The notes under the pieces were generated by a model. The model was not told the DNA's origin. It saw only the letters and a program-made list of their open reading frames with translations, and searched no databases. Made by a program: the position numbers and the translations under genes. This document shows, in pieces, positions 26,913 to 34,885 of a stretch of 64,000 bases of DNA. Source of the stretch: an uncultured Collinsella sp. (lineage in GTDB: Bacteria > Actinomycetota > Coriobacteriia > Coriobacteriales > Coriobacteriaceae); NCBI GenBank assembly GCA_902479065.1, contig CABSNM010000009.1, positions 6,078-70,077 on the forward strand, written 5' to 3'. Each line of letters starts with the position of its first letter. Positions within the stretch are counted from its first letter, which is position 1.

Positions 26913-27208
26913 GATAGTCCTTTCAAAAACGTGTCCCGGCGACCGTTACCATTCCGCCGGGCTCTCTATGCAAGGGCACATCATAGCGCGTAAATCAAAC
27001 ATTCACACCCTTTCCGCACCTACTCATTGGGGACAGACTTAAATGACCTGCCTTACCTAAGTGCCGACAGGTTGCCCAACGACTGGTCATTTAAGACTGT
27101 CCCCAATGAGTATCCCCAATGAGTGGGTCGATGCCCTTTGTGCGGAGGTTGCTTTGATGTTTTATACTGGTGCAGTTAGACATCCATCCTGCAATCGAGG
27201 AGATATCC
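26913..27208. other. Divergent metK-gltX intergenic region
   Basis: The region holds the leftward metK leader, with a short CCCGGCG/CGCCGGG hairpin (26935-26961) and a TATGAT-like -10 on the minus strand (26985-26980); the palindrome at 27022-27111; a tandem copy of TCCCCAATGAGT (about 27100-27125); and a TATACT hexamer at 27163-27168 that is the best candidate -10 for gltX, although its -35 is weak. Confidence 0.5.
27022..27111. repeat. Palindromic element upstream of gltX
   Basis: Arms at 27022-27048 and 27085-27111 (27 bp, one mismatch; arm begins ACTCATTGGGGACAG) form a long hairpin with a 36-base middle. The right arm's TCCCCAATGAGT is repeated in tandem immediately after. No coding potential. 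Confidence 0.82.
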
Positions 27209-28684
27209 ATGGCATCAGACGTTCGCGTCCGCTTTGCACCCTCACCGACGGGCAAGCTGCACATCGGCGGCGCCCGCACCGCTATCTATAACTGGGCTTT
27301 CGCCCGCTCAAACGGCGGCACGTTCATCCTGCGCATCGACGACACCGACCCCACCCGCTCCACCGACGAGAACACGCAGATCATCCTGCGCGCCATGCGT
27401 TGGCTGGGCCTGGACTGGGACGAGGGTCCCGAGGTGGGCGGCGATTTTGGCCCCTACGCCCAGACCGAGCGCCTGGACCTGTACAAGCAGGCCGCCCAGA
27501 AGCTTTGGGACGAGGGCAAGGCCTATCCCTGCTTCTGCACCAAGGAGCAGCTCGATGCCGACCGCAAGGCCGCGCAGGAGCGCAAGGACCCCTTCCAGGG
27601 CTATCAGCGCCGTTGCCGCGATCTTGATCCCGAGGAGGCCCGCCGTCGCATCGAGGCCGGCGAGTCCTACGTCCTGCGCATCAAGGTGCCCGAGGACCGC
27701 GGCGACGTCGTTATCCACGACGCCGTCCACGGCGAGGTGACCTTCGACGCCAAGGAGCTCGACGACTTTGTCATCTTCCGCTCCGATGGCACGCCCACGT
27801 ACAACTTCGCGACCGTCGTCGATGACGCCATGATGAAGATCACCCACGTCATCCGCGGCGACGATCACCTGTCCAACACCCCGCGTCAGGTCATGGTCTA
27901 CGAGGCCCTCGGCGCTCCCGTGCCCACGTTCGCTCACATCTCCATGATCCTGGGCGCCGACGGCAAAAAGCTCTCCAAGCGCCACGGCGCCACCTCGGTG
28001 GAGGAGTACCGCGACGCCGGCTACCTGTCCGACGCCTTCGTCAACTACCTGGCGCTGCTCGGCTGGTCGCTCGACGGCGAGACTACAATCATCCCGCGCG
28101 ATGTTCTGGCCAGTAAGTTTTCGCTCGACCGCATCTCCAAGAACCCCGCGACCTTCGACCCCAAGAAGCTCGACTGGGTCAATGCCGAGTACATCAACGG
28201 CATGTCCGACGCCCAGTTTGCCGACGAGATCATGGTCCCCGAGCTGCACGAGGCGGGCCTCATCGAGGGCAACGTCGAGTACGGCGAGGACTGGATCGAC
28301 GCGCTTGCCGCTATCGTCAAGCCGCGCACTAAGATGCCGACCGACGCCGTGACCGTCGCCGCTCCCATCTTTGCCACGGCCGAGACGCTCGAGTATGACG
28401 AGAAGTCCGTCAACAAGGGCCTAGCCAAGGAAGGCATGGGTGCCATCCTGGACGCCGCCAAGGCCGCGCTCGAGGGTGTCACCGAGTGGACCGCCGCGAA
28501 CATCGACGCCGCGCTTGAGCCGCTGCCCGAGCAGATGGACCTTAAGAAGCGCGTGGTGTTCCAGGCCGTGCGCGTCGCCGTCTGCGGCAACATGGTGAGC
28601 CCTCCACTGGGCGAGACCATGGCGCTCGTCGGCCGCGACGACTGCCTGGCGCGCATCGACCGCGCCCGCACGATGGCGCTGTAG
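27209..28684 (+). CDS. gltX: Glutamyl-tRNA synthetase
   Basis: GltX (491 residues) charges tRNA-Glu, which also feeds tetrapyrrole synthesis through glutamyl-tRNA. ATG 27209 follows CGAGGAGATATCC. The class I signatures are present: RFAPSPTGKLHIGGARTA (HIGH-type) near residue 9 and KKLSKRHGATSVEEY (KMSKS-type) near 253. The catalytic half also shows RIDDTDPTRSTDEN and the anticodon-binding half is of usual length. It is a single-gene unit ending at a terminator. Confidence 0.96.
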   Translation: MASDVRVRFAPSPTGKLHIGGARTAIYNWAFARSNGGTFILRIDDTDPTRSTDENTQIILRAMRWLGLDWDEGPEVGGDFGPYAQTERLDLYKQAAQKLWDEGKAYPCFCTKEQLDADRKAAQERKDPFQGYQRRCRDLDPEEARRRIEAGESYVLRIKVPEDRGDVVIHDAVHGEVTFDAKELDDFVIFRSDGTPTYNFATVVDDAMMKITHVIRGDDHLSNTPRQVMVYEALGAPVPTFAHISMILGADGKKLSKRHGATSVEEYRDAGYLSDAFVNYLALLGWSLDGETTIIPRDVLASKFSLDRISKNPATFDPKKLDWVNAEYINGMSDAQFADEIMVPELHEAGLIEGNVEYGEDWIDALAAIVKPRTKMPTDAVTVAAPIFATAETLEYDEKSVNKGLAKEGMGAILDAAKAALEGVTEWTAANIDAALEPLPEQMDLKKRVVFQAVRVAVCGNMVSPPLGETMALVGRDDCLARIDRARTMAL

Positions 28685-28707
28685 CAGCCGTGTAAACGCA
28701 TGTATCC

Positions 28708-28733
28708 GAGCCCCGTTCACCCGAGCGGGGCTC
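28708..28733 (+). terminator. gltX terminator
   Basis: GAGCCCCG (28708-28715) pairs with CGGGGCTC (28726-28733) and is followed by TTGTTTCTG. It begins 23 bases after the gltX stop. Confidence 0.85.
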
Positions 28734-28772
28734 TTGTTTCTGTAGACGTATGGGATAGGAGGTGCTGGAGCC

Positions 28773-31226
28773 GTGGCCGAGCAACTGTCGCTGTTTGGTT
28801 CGCCGGAACCGGAGGAGGTTCCGGTGAAGCTAGTGTCTGCCGCTGCCTCGGCTCAGCCTAAGCCTGCACCTGAGCCCATCGCCGCCTATGCGAGCGTGGT
28901 TCTCGACATCCCGACGCGTGCGCTGTCCGAGCCGTTTGCCTATGGCATTCCTCAACCCCTTGCTAGCGACGCGCAGATCGGATCCACGGTCCTGGTCCAC
29001 TTTGGTAACCGTGCGGCCGCGGGCTATATCGTCGACATTGCGTCTGAGCTGGGTGACCTGCAGGGCAACAGCGCTCTCGATCCCGCGCGTATCAAGCCTA
29101 TCGAGGCTATCCTCAGCAAGCCGCTCTTTACCGCCGAGGCTGCCCGTATCGCGCGCTGGATGAGCCGCGAGTATGTCGCGACGCTTTCCGAGTGCCTGCG
29201 CCTGTTTTTGCCCCCGGGTGGAAGCCCGCGCGTGGTCAAGGGCGACGACGGCGTGTGGACGGTTGAACGTCCCGCCGTCAAGCCTATCCAAAACCGCTGG
29301 GTCATGCTCACGCCCGAGGGCTTTGACTATACGCCGCCCACGACCGCGGTCCGCCAGCGCCAGCTCATCGAGGCACTGCGGTGCGGCCCGGTCACGACGC
29401 GTGACCTCAACCTGCTCTATAACAGCATGTCGGCTACCATCAAGGCGCTCGAAAAACGCGGCGTCGTGGTGGTGGAGGAGCGCCGTGCGTGGCGTGGCTG
29501 CAATGAACAGACCACGCTCTCCTCGGCAAGCGGCAAGGCACCGGTCGCACTCACCAACGGTCAGCAGCAGGCGCTCGCGCAGATTGAGCGCGCCCGTCTG
29601 GACGCTCATGGCGACGTGGTGCTGGTCGACGGCGTCACCGGCTCCGGCAAAACCGAGGTTTATCTCTCCGCCATCGAGCGCGTGCTCGCGGCCGGTCGCT
29701 CGGCGTGCGTGCTTGTGCCCGAAATCTCGCTGACGGCCCAGACCGTCGGCCGCTTCCGCTCGCGCTTTGGCGAGACGGTCGCCGTGTTCCATTCCCGCCT
29801 TTCGGCTGGCGAGCGCCTGGACCAGTGGGATATGGTCGCCAGCGGTGCCGCTCGCGTGGTCGTGGGCGCCCGCTCGGCGCTCTTTTGCCCGCTCAGCGAC
29901 TTGGGCCTCATCATCATCGACGAGGAGCATGAGACCAGTTACAAGCAGGGTTCCAGTCCGCGCTACCACGCGCGCGAGGTGGCGGCAGAGATGGCGCGGC
30001 GTTACCGCTGCCCGCTTGTGTTGGGCTCCGCCACGCCCTCGGCCGAAGCTCTCGACCGCTGCCGCCGTGGCATGTATAACGGTGCTACCTGGACGCGCGT
30101 CGAGATGCCCGAGCGCCCGGGACACGCCGTGCTGCCGACTGTCCGCATTGCCGATTTGCGCCGCGAGTTCTCGCACGGCAGCCGCTCCATGTTCTCAAAA
30201 CCGCTGATGGAAGGCTTGGAACGCGTGGTCGAGCGCCGCGAAAAGGCCGTGCTGTTGCACAACCGCCGTGGCTTTGCGCCGTTCTTGATGTGCCGCGAGT
30301 GCGGATGCGTCCCCACCTGCAATCACTGCTCCACCGCGCTTACATATCACGAGCGCACGCACACGCTGCAATGTCACACCTGCGGTTCGTCTTGGCGCGT
30401 GCAGCCGTATCCCGCGCCCACGAGCCGATGCCCCAAATGTGGCAGTCGCTACCTGGCAAAAATGGGTCTGGGAACGCAGCAGATCGAGGACGCACTGCAT
30501 CAGATGCTTCCCGAGGATGTCGCCATTATTCGCATGGATGCCGATTCCACGCGCGGCAAGGATGCGCACAAAAAGCTGCTCGAGCAGTTCGATGCGGCGG
30601 ATTGCGCCGTGTTGCTGGGCACCCAAATGATCGCAAAGGGTCTCGATTTTCCCGAGGTCACGCTGGTGGGCGTGGTCAATGCCGACTTCGCCCTCAAGCT
30701 GCCCGACTTTCGCGCAGGGGAGCGCGCCTACGATCTGCTGGAGCAGGTTGCGGGCCGCGCCGGCCGCGGCGATCGCCCCGGCGAGGTTATTATCCAGACC
30801 TACCTGCCCGAGGACCCGGTCATTCGCGCCGTTGCCGAGCACAATCGCTCGATCTTTACCGACTACGACCTGGACCAGCGCCGCGATGCCCTGTATCCGC
30901 CGTTCGTGCGCCTGGCCAACATCTTGGTATGGTCGACGAATGCTGATGACGCACGGGACTACATCGGTCGCATCACGAAGCTCCTCAAGCGTCGCTGGCA
31001 TGCCGCCGCTCCCGACTTTTTGCGGGCGGGGAGCGCCGTGCCCCAGGTGCTTGGTCCGGCTTCGTGTGTAATCGAGAGAGCCAAGGACCGTTACCGCTTC
31101 CATCTGCTTGTAAAGTCGCCGGTAGGGTACCATGTCTCTGATGATATCGACGCCTGCCTCAAAGAGGTGGGCTCCGTGCGCGGCGTGAGCGTGAGCGTTG
31201 ACGTCGACGCCTATGATTTGATGTAA
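28773..31226 (+). CDS. priA: Primosomal replication restart helicase PriA
   Basis: PriA (817 residues) reloads the replisome at stalled forks. GTG 28773 is preceded by AGGAGGT at about 28757, which decides the start. The N-terminal DNA-binding region is followed by helicase motifs: Walker A VDGVTGSGKTEVY near residue 289, DEEH in IIIDEEHETSYKQG, and GSATPSAEAL. The zinc sites are visible as CRECGCVPTCNHCS, CHTCG and CPKCGS (about 508-565), and the C-terminal helicase part shows GTQMIAKGLDFPEVTLV and QVAGRAGRGDRPGEV. It heads the priA-def-fmt-rsmB order common in bacteria. Confidence 0.95.
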   Translation: MAEQLSLFGSPEPEEVPVKLVSAAASAQPKPAPEPIAAYASVVLDIPTRALSEPFAYGIPQPLASDAQIGSTVLVHFGNRAAAGYIVDIASELGDLQGNSALDPARIKPIEAILSKPLFTAEAARIARWMSREYVATLSECLRLFLPPGGSPRVVKGDDGVWTVERPAVKPIQNRWVMLTPEGFDYTPPTTAVRQRQLIEALRCGPVTTRDLNLLYNSMSATIKALEKRGVVVVEERRAWRGCNEQTTLSSASGKAPVALTNGQQQALAQIERARLDAHGDVVLVDGVTGSGKTEVYLSAIERVLAAGRSACVLVPEISLTAQTVGRFRSRFGETVAVFHSRLSAGERLDQWDMVASGAARVVVGARSALFCPLSDLGLIIIDEEHETSYKQGSSPRYHAREVAAEMARRYRCPLVLGSATPSAEALDRCRRGMYNGATWTRVEMPERPGHAVLPTVRIADLRREFSHGSRSMFSKPLMEGLERVVERREKAVLLHNRRGFAPFLMCRECGCVPTCNHCSTALTYHERTHTLQCHTCGSSWRVQPYPAPTSRCPKCGSRYLAKMGLGTQQIEDALHQMLPEDVAIIRMDADSTRGKDAHKKLLEQFDAADCAVLLGTQMIAKGLDFPEVTLVGVVNADFALKLPDFRAGERAYDLLEQVAGRAGRGDRPGEVIIQTYLPEDPVIRAVAEHNRSIFTDYDLDQRRDALYPPFVRLANILVWSTNADDARDYIGRITKLLKRRWHAAAPDFLRAGSAVPQVLGPASCVIERAKDRYRFHLLVKSPVGYHVSDDIDACLKEVGSVRGVSVSVDVDAYDLM

Positions 31227-31244
31227 CAACCCGAAAGGATGGCC

Positions 31245-31781
31245 ATGGAAGCCAACGGAATCGTACTGTCGCCCGACCCTCGTCTGCGCCAGGAGTGCGC
31301 CGTCATCGAGGAGATCACCCCGGCGATCGAGGCACTTGCCGAGAAGATGAAGAAGATGATGTTCGACAACGGCGGTTGCGGTCTTGCTGCCCCGCAGATC
31401 GGTGAGCTCATTCAGCTCGTCACCATCGACTGTGATTACAGCGACAAGAACGACTATGACCCGTACGTGCTCATCAACCCTGTCATTGTTGAGCAGAGCG
31501 ACCATCTGGTGCCGTTTAGCGAGGGCTGCCTTTCCATCCCCGGCATTAGCTGCGAGATCGAGCGTCCCGATCATGTTGTCGTCGAGGCGTATGACCTGGA
31601 TGCCAACCTGATCCGCTATGAGGCCACGGGCGATCTGTTCTGCGTGTGCCTGCAGCACGAGATCGATCACCTGCACGGCAACACCATGTTCGAGCGCCTT
31701 AAGCCGATGCAGAGGATCAAGGCAGTCAAGGAGTACCAGGACGCCTTGGCCCGCGGCGCTCGACCGGGCGAGACGGAGTAG
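31245..31781 (+). CDS. def: Peptide deformylase
   Basis: Def (178 residues) removes the formyl group from nascent proteins. ATG 31245 is chosen because CCGAAAGG lies about 6 bases upstream; ATG 31239 would sit on the ribosome site. The three family motifs are in place: GGCGLAAPQIG near residue 43, EGCLSIP near 93 with the metal-ligand Cys, and HEIDHLHG near 139 with two metal-ligand histidines. It lies between priA and fmt, its functional partner. Confidence 0.94.
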   Translation: MEANGIVLSPDPRLRQECAVIEEITPAIEALAEKMKKMMFDNGGCGLAAPQIGELIQLVTIDCDYSDKNDYDPYVLINPVIVEQSDHLVPFSEGCLSIPGISCEIERPDHVVVEAYDLDANLIRYEATGDLFCVCLQHEIDHLHGNTMFERLKPMQRIKAVKEYQDALARGARPGETE

Positions 31782-31788
31782 GTCGTCC

Positions 31789-31884
31789 GTCCCCGGGGCG
31801 CCCGCCTATATCATCCCGTGCTCAAACATTCTCGCTGCGCTGCGAAACTGCGCGCGGGACGATATAGGCGGGCGCCCCGGGGAC
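31789..31884. repeat. Large palindromic element after def
   Basis: A perfect 24-bp inverted repeat (31789-31812 with 31861-31884; arm begins GTCCCCGGGGCGCCCGCC) extends inward by several more pairs with one mismatch. The middle contains CTGCGCTGCG-type short repeats. It starts 8 bases after the def stop. Confidence 0.85.
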
Positions 31885-31960
31885 TACGTTGACGCTGCTT
31901 GTCTCGCCCAGGTGCCGTCGGGTCAGGGAAAGGCGTCTTCGCTGATAATTGCTTTGTTGG

Positions 31961-31989
31961 AAGAGCTGCTTTTATTGCGGCTCTTTCTT
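31961..31989 (+). terminator. Terminator-like hairpin before fmt
   Basis: AAGAGCTGC pairs with GCGGCTCTT (one G-T pair) around a TTTTATT loop and is followed by TCTTTGTTTTT. It may end the priA-def transcript, separating it from fmt-rsmB. Confidence 0.65.
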
Positions 31990-32101
31990 TGTTTTTGGGT
32001 ATATTTGTTCTTGTTGAATTGTTATTGCGGATGGGCTGGGTACTTGGCTTTCCGCTGTTATTTGTAGCCGTCTCGGCTTTGGTTGAGGGGAGACGTTCTT
32101 T

Positions 32102-33022
32102 ATGCGTATTGTGTTTATGGGTACGCCTGATTTTGCTGTGCCTTCGCTGACTTCGCTTGTTGAGGCTGGCAATGAGATTGCGCTTGTTATTACTCGTCCC
32201 GATGCTGTTCGTGGGCGTGGTAAGAAGCTTGAGCCGTCTCCTGTTAAGGCTAAGGCGCTTGAGCTGGGGTTGCCGGTTGTTGAGGCAAATCGCATGACGC
32301 CTGAGGTTATTGAGGCGCTCCTGGCTGCGCGGGCTGATATTTTCTGTGTGGCTGCCTATGGCTGCATTTTGCCTGATGAGGTGCTGCATATGGCGCCGCT
32401 TGGTATTGTGAATGTTCATGCTTCGCTGCTGCCTCGTTGGCGTGGCGCTGCTCCCATTCAGCGTGCCATTCTTGCTGGTGATGAGGTTGCTGGCGTTTCC
32501 ATTATGCGCATTGGGCATGGCGTGGATACGGGCGCATATTGCGCCCAGGCCTCGACCTCGGTTGCTGGTAAGCATGCCGATGCGCTCACGATGGAGCTTG
32601 GTGAGCTTGGTGGCAAGTTGCTTGCCGATACGCTTCCCTCGCTTGCCGATGGCTCGGCTGTTTGGACCGAGCAGGATGAGTCGCTCGTTACTCATGCTGC
32701 CAAAATCTCCAAGCAGGAGATGCGTCTGGATCCGCAGATGGCGGCGCTCGATTGCGTGCGCCATGTGCTTGCCTCGTCCGACACCGCTCCCGCCCGTTGC
32801 GTGATTGCCGGCAAGACCGTGCGTGTGCTCGATGCCGCGCCTGCCGACGTGTCGCTTGGCGAGGGCACTGTTGCCGTCAAGAGCAAGCGTGTTTACCTGG
32901 GACTTTCCGATGGCGCGGTTGAACTGCTCGAGGTTAAGCCCGATGGCAAGCGTGCCATGTCTGCTTCTGCCTGGGCTGCCGGCCTGCAGGGTGCCGACCT
33001 TACGTGGGGTGTACTGTCATGA
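32102..33022 (+). CDS. fmt: Methionyl-tRNA formyltransferase
   Basis: Fmt (306 residues) formylates initiator Met-tRNA. It begins MRIVFMGTPDFAVPSL and carries NVHASLLPRWRGAAPIQ with the catalytic Asn-His region and GVDTGAY. GGGGAG lies about 10 bases before ATG 32102. Codon use changes along the gene: up to about 32540 codons end often in T (GCT, GTT, CTT), after about 32690 mostly in C or G. The stop overlaps rsmB (ATGA). Confidence 0.95.
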   Translation: MRIVFMGTPDFAVPSLTSLVEAGNEIALVITRPDAVRGRGKKLEPSPVKAKALELGLPVVEANRMTPEVIEALLAARADIFCVAAYGCILPDEVLHMAPLGIVNVHASLLPRWRGAAPIQRAILAGDEVAGVSIMRIGHGVDTGAYCAQASTSVAGKHADALTMELGELGGKLLADTLPSLADGSAVWTEQDESLVTHAAKISKQEMRLDPQMAALDCVRHVLASSDTAPARCVIAGKTVRVLDAAPADVSLGEGTVAVKSKRVYLGLSDGAVELLEVKPDGKRAMSASAWAAGLQGADLTWGVLS

Positions 33023-34419
33023 GCAAGTTATCTCCCGCGCGCAAGCTTGCGCTCGATGTGTTGATGGAGGCCGATCGCCGCGGTATGTACGCACGCGACG
33101 TGTTGTCTTCACGTGCTTCCGCCAAGGCCATTGACCAGCGCGATTCCGCTTTTGCCGCTCGTTTGGCGCTCGGTGTTGCCGCCACTCAGGGCATTTTGGA
33201 TGAGTTGCTCGATCAGTTTTTGGATAAGCCTAAAAAGGTCGCGCCGCGCGTTCGCATGGCGCTTCGCATCTCGGCCTTCGAGATGCTCTACCTGCATACG
33301 CCGGGCCGCGTTGCCGTGAGCCAGGGCGTTGAGCTGGTGCGCAGCGGTGCGAAGTCTGCCGCGGGCCTGGCTAACGCGGTGCTGCACAAGGTTGCGGATA
33401 ACGTTGAGGACTTTGCCACGGCATCCGACGTGGATGAGTCCGCGCGCCGCCTGGTTCGCTTGTCTCGTTTGATGGGTCTCCCTCGCTGGCTGTGCGCTCG
33501 TATTATGGCCTCGTTCGATACGCCCGAGGGCGCGCTCAACTTTGCCGGCAATCTGGCTCCTGCGCCGCTTGCTCTGCACGAGAATGCGTTTGCGACCAAA
33601 CCCGACCCGTACATTTCGCAGCTTGTTGCGCCTGTGTTCCCGGGTTGCCATGCTCCGGTTGATGCGCAGGTCACGGTTGCATCGGGCGTGTTTGAGCGTG
33701 CTGCCGCGGTTGCCTCGGACCTCAACGCTCAGCTTATCGCTACTGCCGCTACACGTCCCGGGCGTTGCTTGGAGATTGGTGCCGGCCGCGGCACCAAGAC
33801 CTATGTGATGATGTGCCAGGCCAAGCGCGCTGGGTACGAGCGTCAGCATACCGCGCTCGACCTGCATGATCGTAAATGTGATCAGAATCTCGCGCGTCTG
33901 CATAAGGCGGGTATCTCAGGTGTTCGTACGGTATCGGGCGATGCCTGCGAGCTCAATGAGGTGCTTACGTCCTTTGACGCGATGCTTGGCGAGCCCGCCC
34001 TGTTCGACACAGTGTTTATCGATGCACCGTGCTCTGGCACTGGCACCATGCGCCGTCACCCCGAGATTCCGTGGCGCCTGACCGAGAACGACGTTACTAC
34101 TGAGCTGCCCAAGCTGCAGCTGACGATGCTCAAGGAAGCAGCTGCGCGCGTGGCTGCCGGCGGCGAGCTTATCTATGCCACCTGCTCGGTTTTTGACGAA
34201 GAGAATACGCAGGTCGTGGATGCTTTCCTGGCCTCTCCCGAGGGCGCCGGCTTTACCGTGGCACCGCTCTCCGAAGCCCAGATTCTGCAGCTCCCCGAGT
34301 TTGCCCAGGCCAAGAAGCTTGTCTCCGTGCGCCAAAACGACCGTGGGCTTTTCCAGAGCGTCCCCATAAACGCTGATTCCTACGACGGCCACTTCTGCGC
34401 CCGCCTGATCCACAAGTAA
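33019..34419 (+). CDS. rsmB: 16S rRNA m5C967 methyltransferase
   Basis: RsmB/Sun (466 residues) methylates cytosine 967 of 16S rRNA. ATG 33019 overlaps the fmt stop. An N-terminal NusB-like RNA-binding domain (about 1-140; VRMALRISAFEMLYLHT) is followed by a Rossmann methyltransferase domain: CLEIGAGRGTKTYVM for SAM, and the two active-site cysteines in DAPCSGTGTMRRHPEI and ATCSVFDEEN. Length matches the family. Confidence 0.92.
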   Translation: MSKLSPARKLALDVLMEADRRGMYARDVLSSRASAKAIDQRDSAFAARLALGVAATQGILDELLDQFLDKPKKVAPRVRMALRISAFEMLYLHTPGRVAVSQGVELVRSGAKSAAGLANAVLHKVADNVEDFATASDVDESARRLVRLSRLMGLPRWLCARIMASFDTPEGALNFAGNLAPAPLALHENAFATKPDPYISQLVAPVFPGCHAPVDAQVTVASGVFERAAAVASDLNAQLIATAATRPGRCLEIGAGRGTKTYVMMCQAKRAGYERQHTALDLHDRKCDQNLARLHKAGISGVRTVSGDACELNEVLTSFDAMLGEPALFDTVFIDAPCSGTGTMRRHPEIPWRLTENDVTTELPKLQLTMLKEAAARVAAGGELIYATCSVFDEENTQVVDAFLASPEGAGFTVAPLSEAQILQLPEFAQAKKLVSVRQNDRGLFQSVPINADSYDGHFCARLIHK

Positions 34420-34425
34420 CTACTA

Positions 34426-34492
34426 AGTTGCGGTGAAATAGGGATTGAATAGCGGCTTCTACCCGCCAAACAGTCCTTATTTCACCGCAACT
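34426..34492. repeat. Palindromic repeat, copy 2
   Basis: AGTTGCGGTGAAATA (34426-34440) pairs perfectly with TATTTCACCGCAACT (34478-34492). The arms equal those of the element at 18164-18232, and both middles end in CAGTCC followed by TTA or CTA. It lies directly after the rsmB stop. Confidence 0.82.
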
Positions 34493-34517
34493 CATAAGGA
34501 AACCTGGACAGCTAAAG

Positions 34518-34555
34518 AAGCGGCCCCGCGATCGGGCTTGATCGCGGGGCCGCTT
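34518..34555. terminator. Bidirectional terminator between rsmB and FmdB-type gene
   Basis: AAGCGGCCCCGCGATC (34518-34533) pairs with GATCGCGGGGCCGCTT (34540-34555), a 16-bp stem with a six-base loop, followed by GGTTT on the plus strand and by TCTTTAGC on the minus strand. It separates converging transcripts. Confidence 0.85.
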
Positions 34556-34560
34556 GGTTT

Positions 34561-34797
34561 CTAGTGGTTATGCGGGCAGTTGGCGCAGCAGCCGCTCGTG
34601 GCGCTGGTGCTGGCGCCACCGCTTCGTTGATCGGTGTTGTAGAAACCGCTGCCCTCAAATTTAATGCCGCTGGCCGAGAACGTCTTGGCCGCCGGGGCAC
34701 CGCAGCTGGGGCACACGACCTCGGGAGTCTCGGACATGGGATGCTCAACCTCAAACACGTTGCCGCAGCTCGAGCACTTGTAATCGTAGCGCGCCAT
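34561..34797 (-). CDS. FmdB-family zinc ribbon protein
   Basis: This 78-residue protein starts MARYDYKCSSCGNVFEVEH and contains two CxxC pairs (CSSC and CPSC) forming a small zinc ribbon, followed by KTFSASGIKFEGSGFYNTD, the usual FmdB ending. An additional C-terminal tail has Ser/Thr and CCANCPHNH, a further Cys/His cluster. AAAAGGAAGTATT precedes the ATG. The family's biochemical role is not settled; a regulatory or nucleic-acid-binding task is possible. Confidence 0.88.
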   Translation of the reverse strand: MARYDYKCSSCGNVFEVEHPMSETPEVVCPSCGAPAAKTFSASGIKFEGSGFYNTDQRSGGASTSATSGCCANCPHNH

Positions 34798-34819
34798 AAT
34801 ACTTCCTTTTCAGCACAAA

Positions 34820-34841
34820 GCGGGCAGATTACTCTGCCCGC
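34820..34841 (-). terminator. Hairpin after the GH13-GH77 gene
   Basis: GCGGGCAG and CTGCCCGC form an 8-bp stem with a six-base loop between the GH13-GH77 stop and the FmdB-type gene. The following minus-strand TTTGTG is only weakly T-rich. Confidence 0.6.
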
Positions 34842-34885
34842 ATAAATTCAAACGTCTGTAACTGTACCCTATATCGGGGGTTTTA

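Larger units (their letters stand above)
31782..32101. other. def-fmt intergenic region
   Basis: This 320-base gap contains a large palindrome (31789-31884), a terminator-like hairpin (31961-31989) and an AT-richer stretch leading to fmt. No gene is supported. Confidence 0.6.

Noticed and set aside
26913..27021. Possible SAM riboswitch in the metK leader
   Set aside because: Only a short 7-bp hairpin is visible; none of the conserved SAM-I or SAM-II core sequences can be found.
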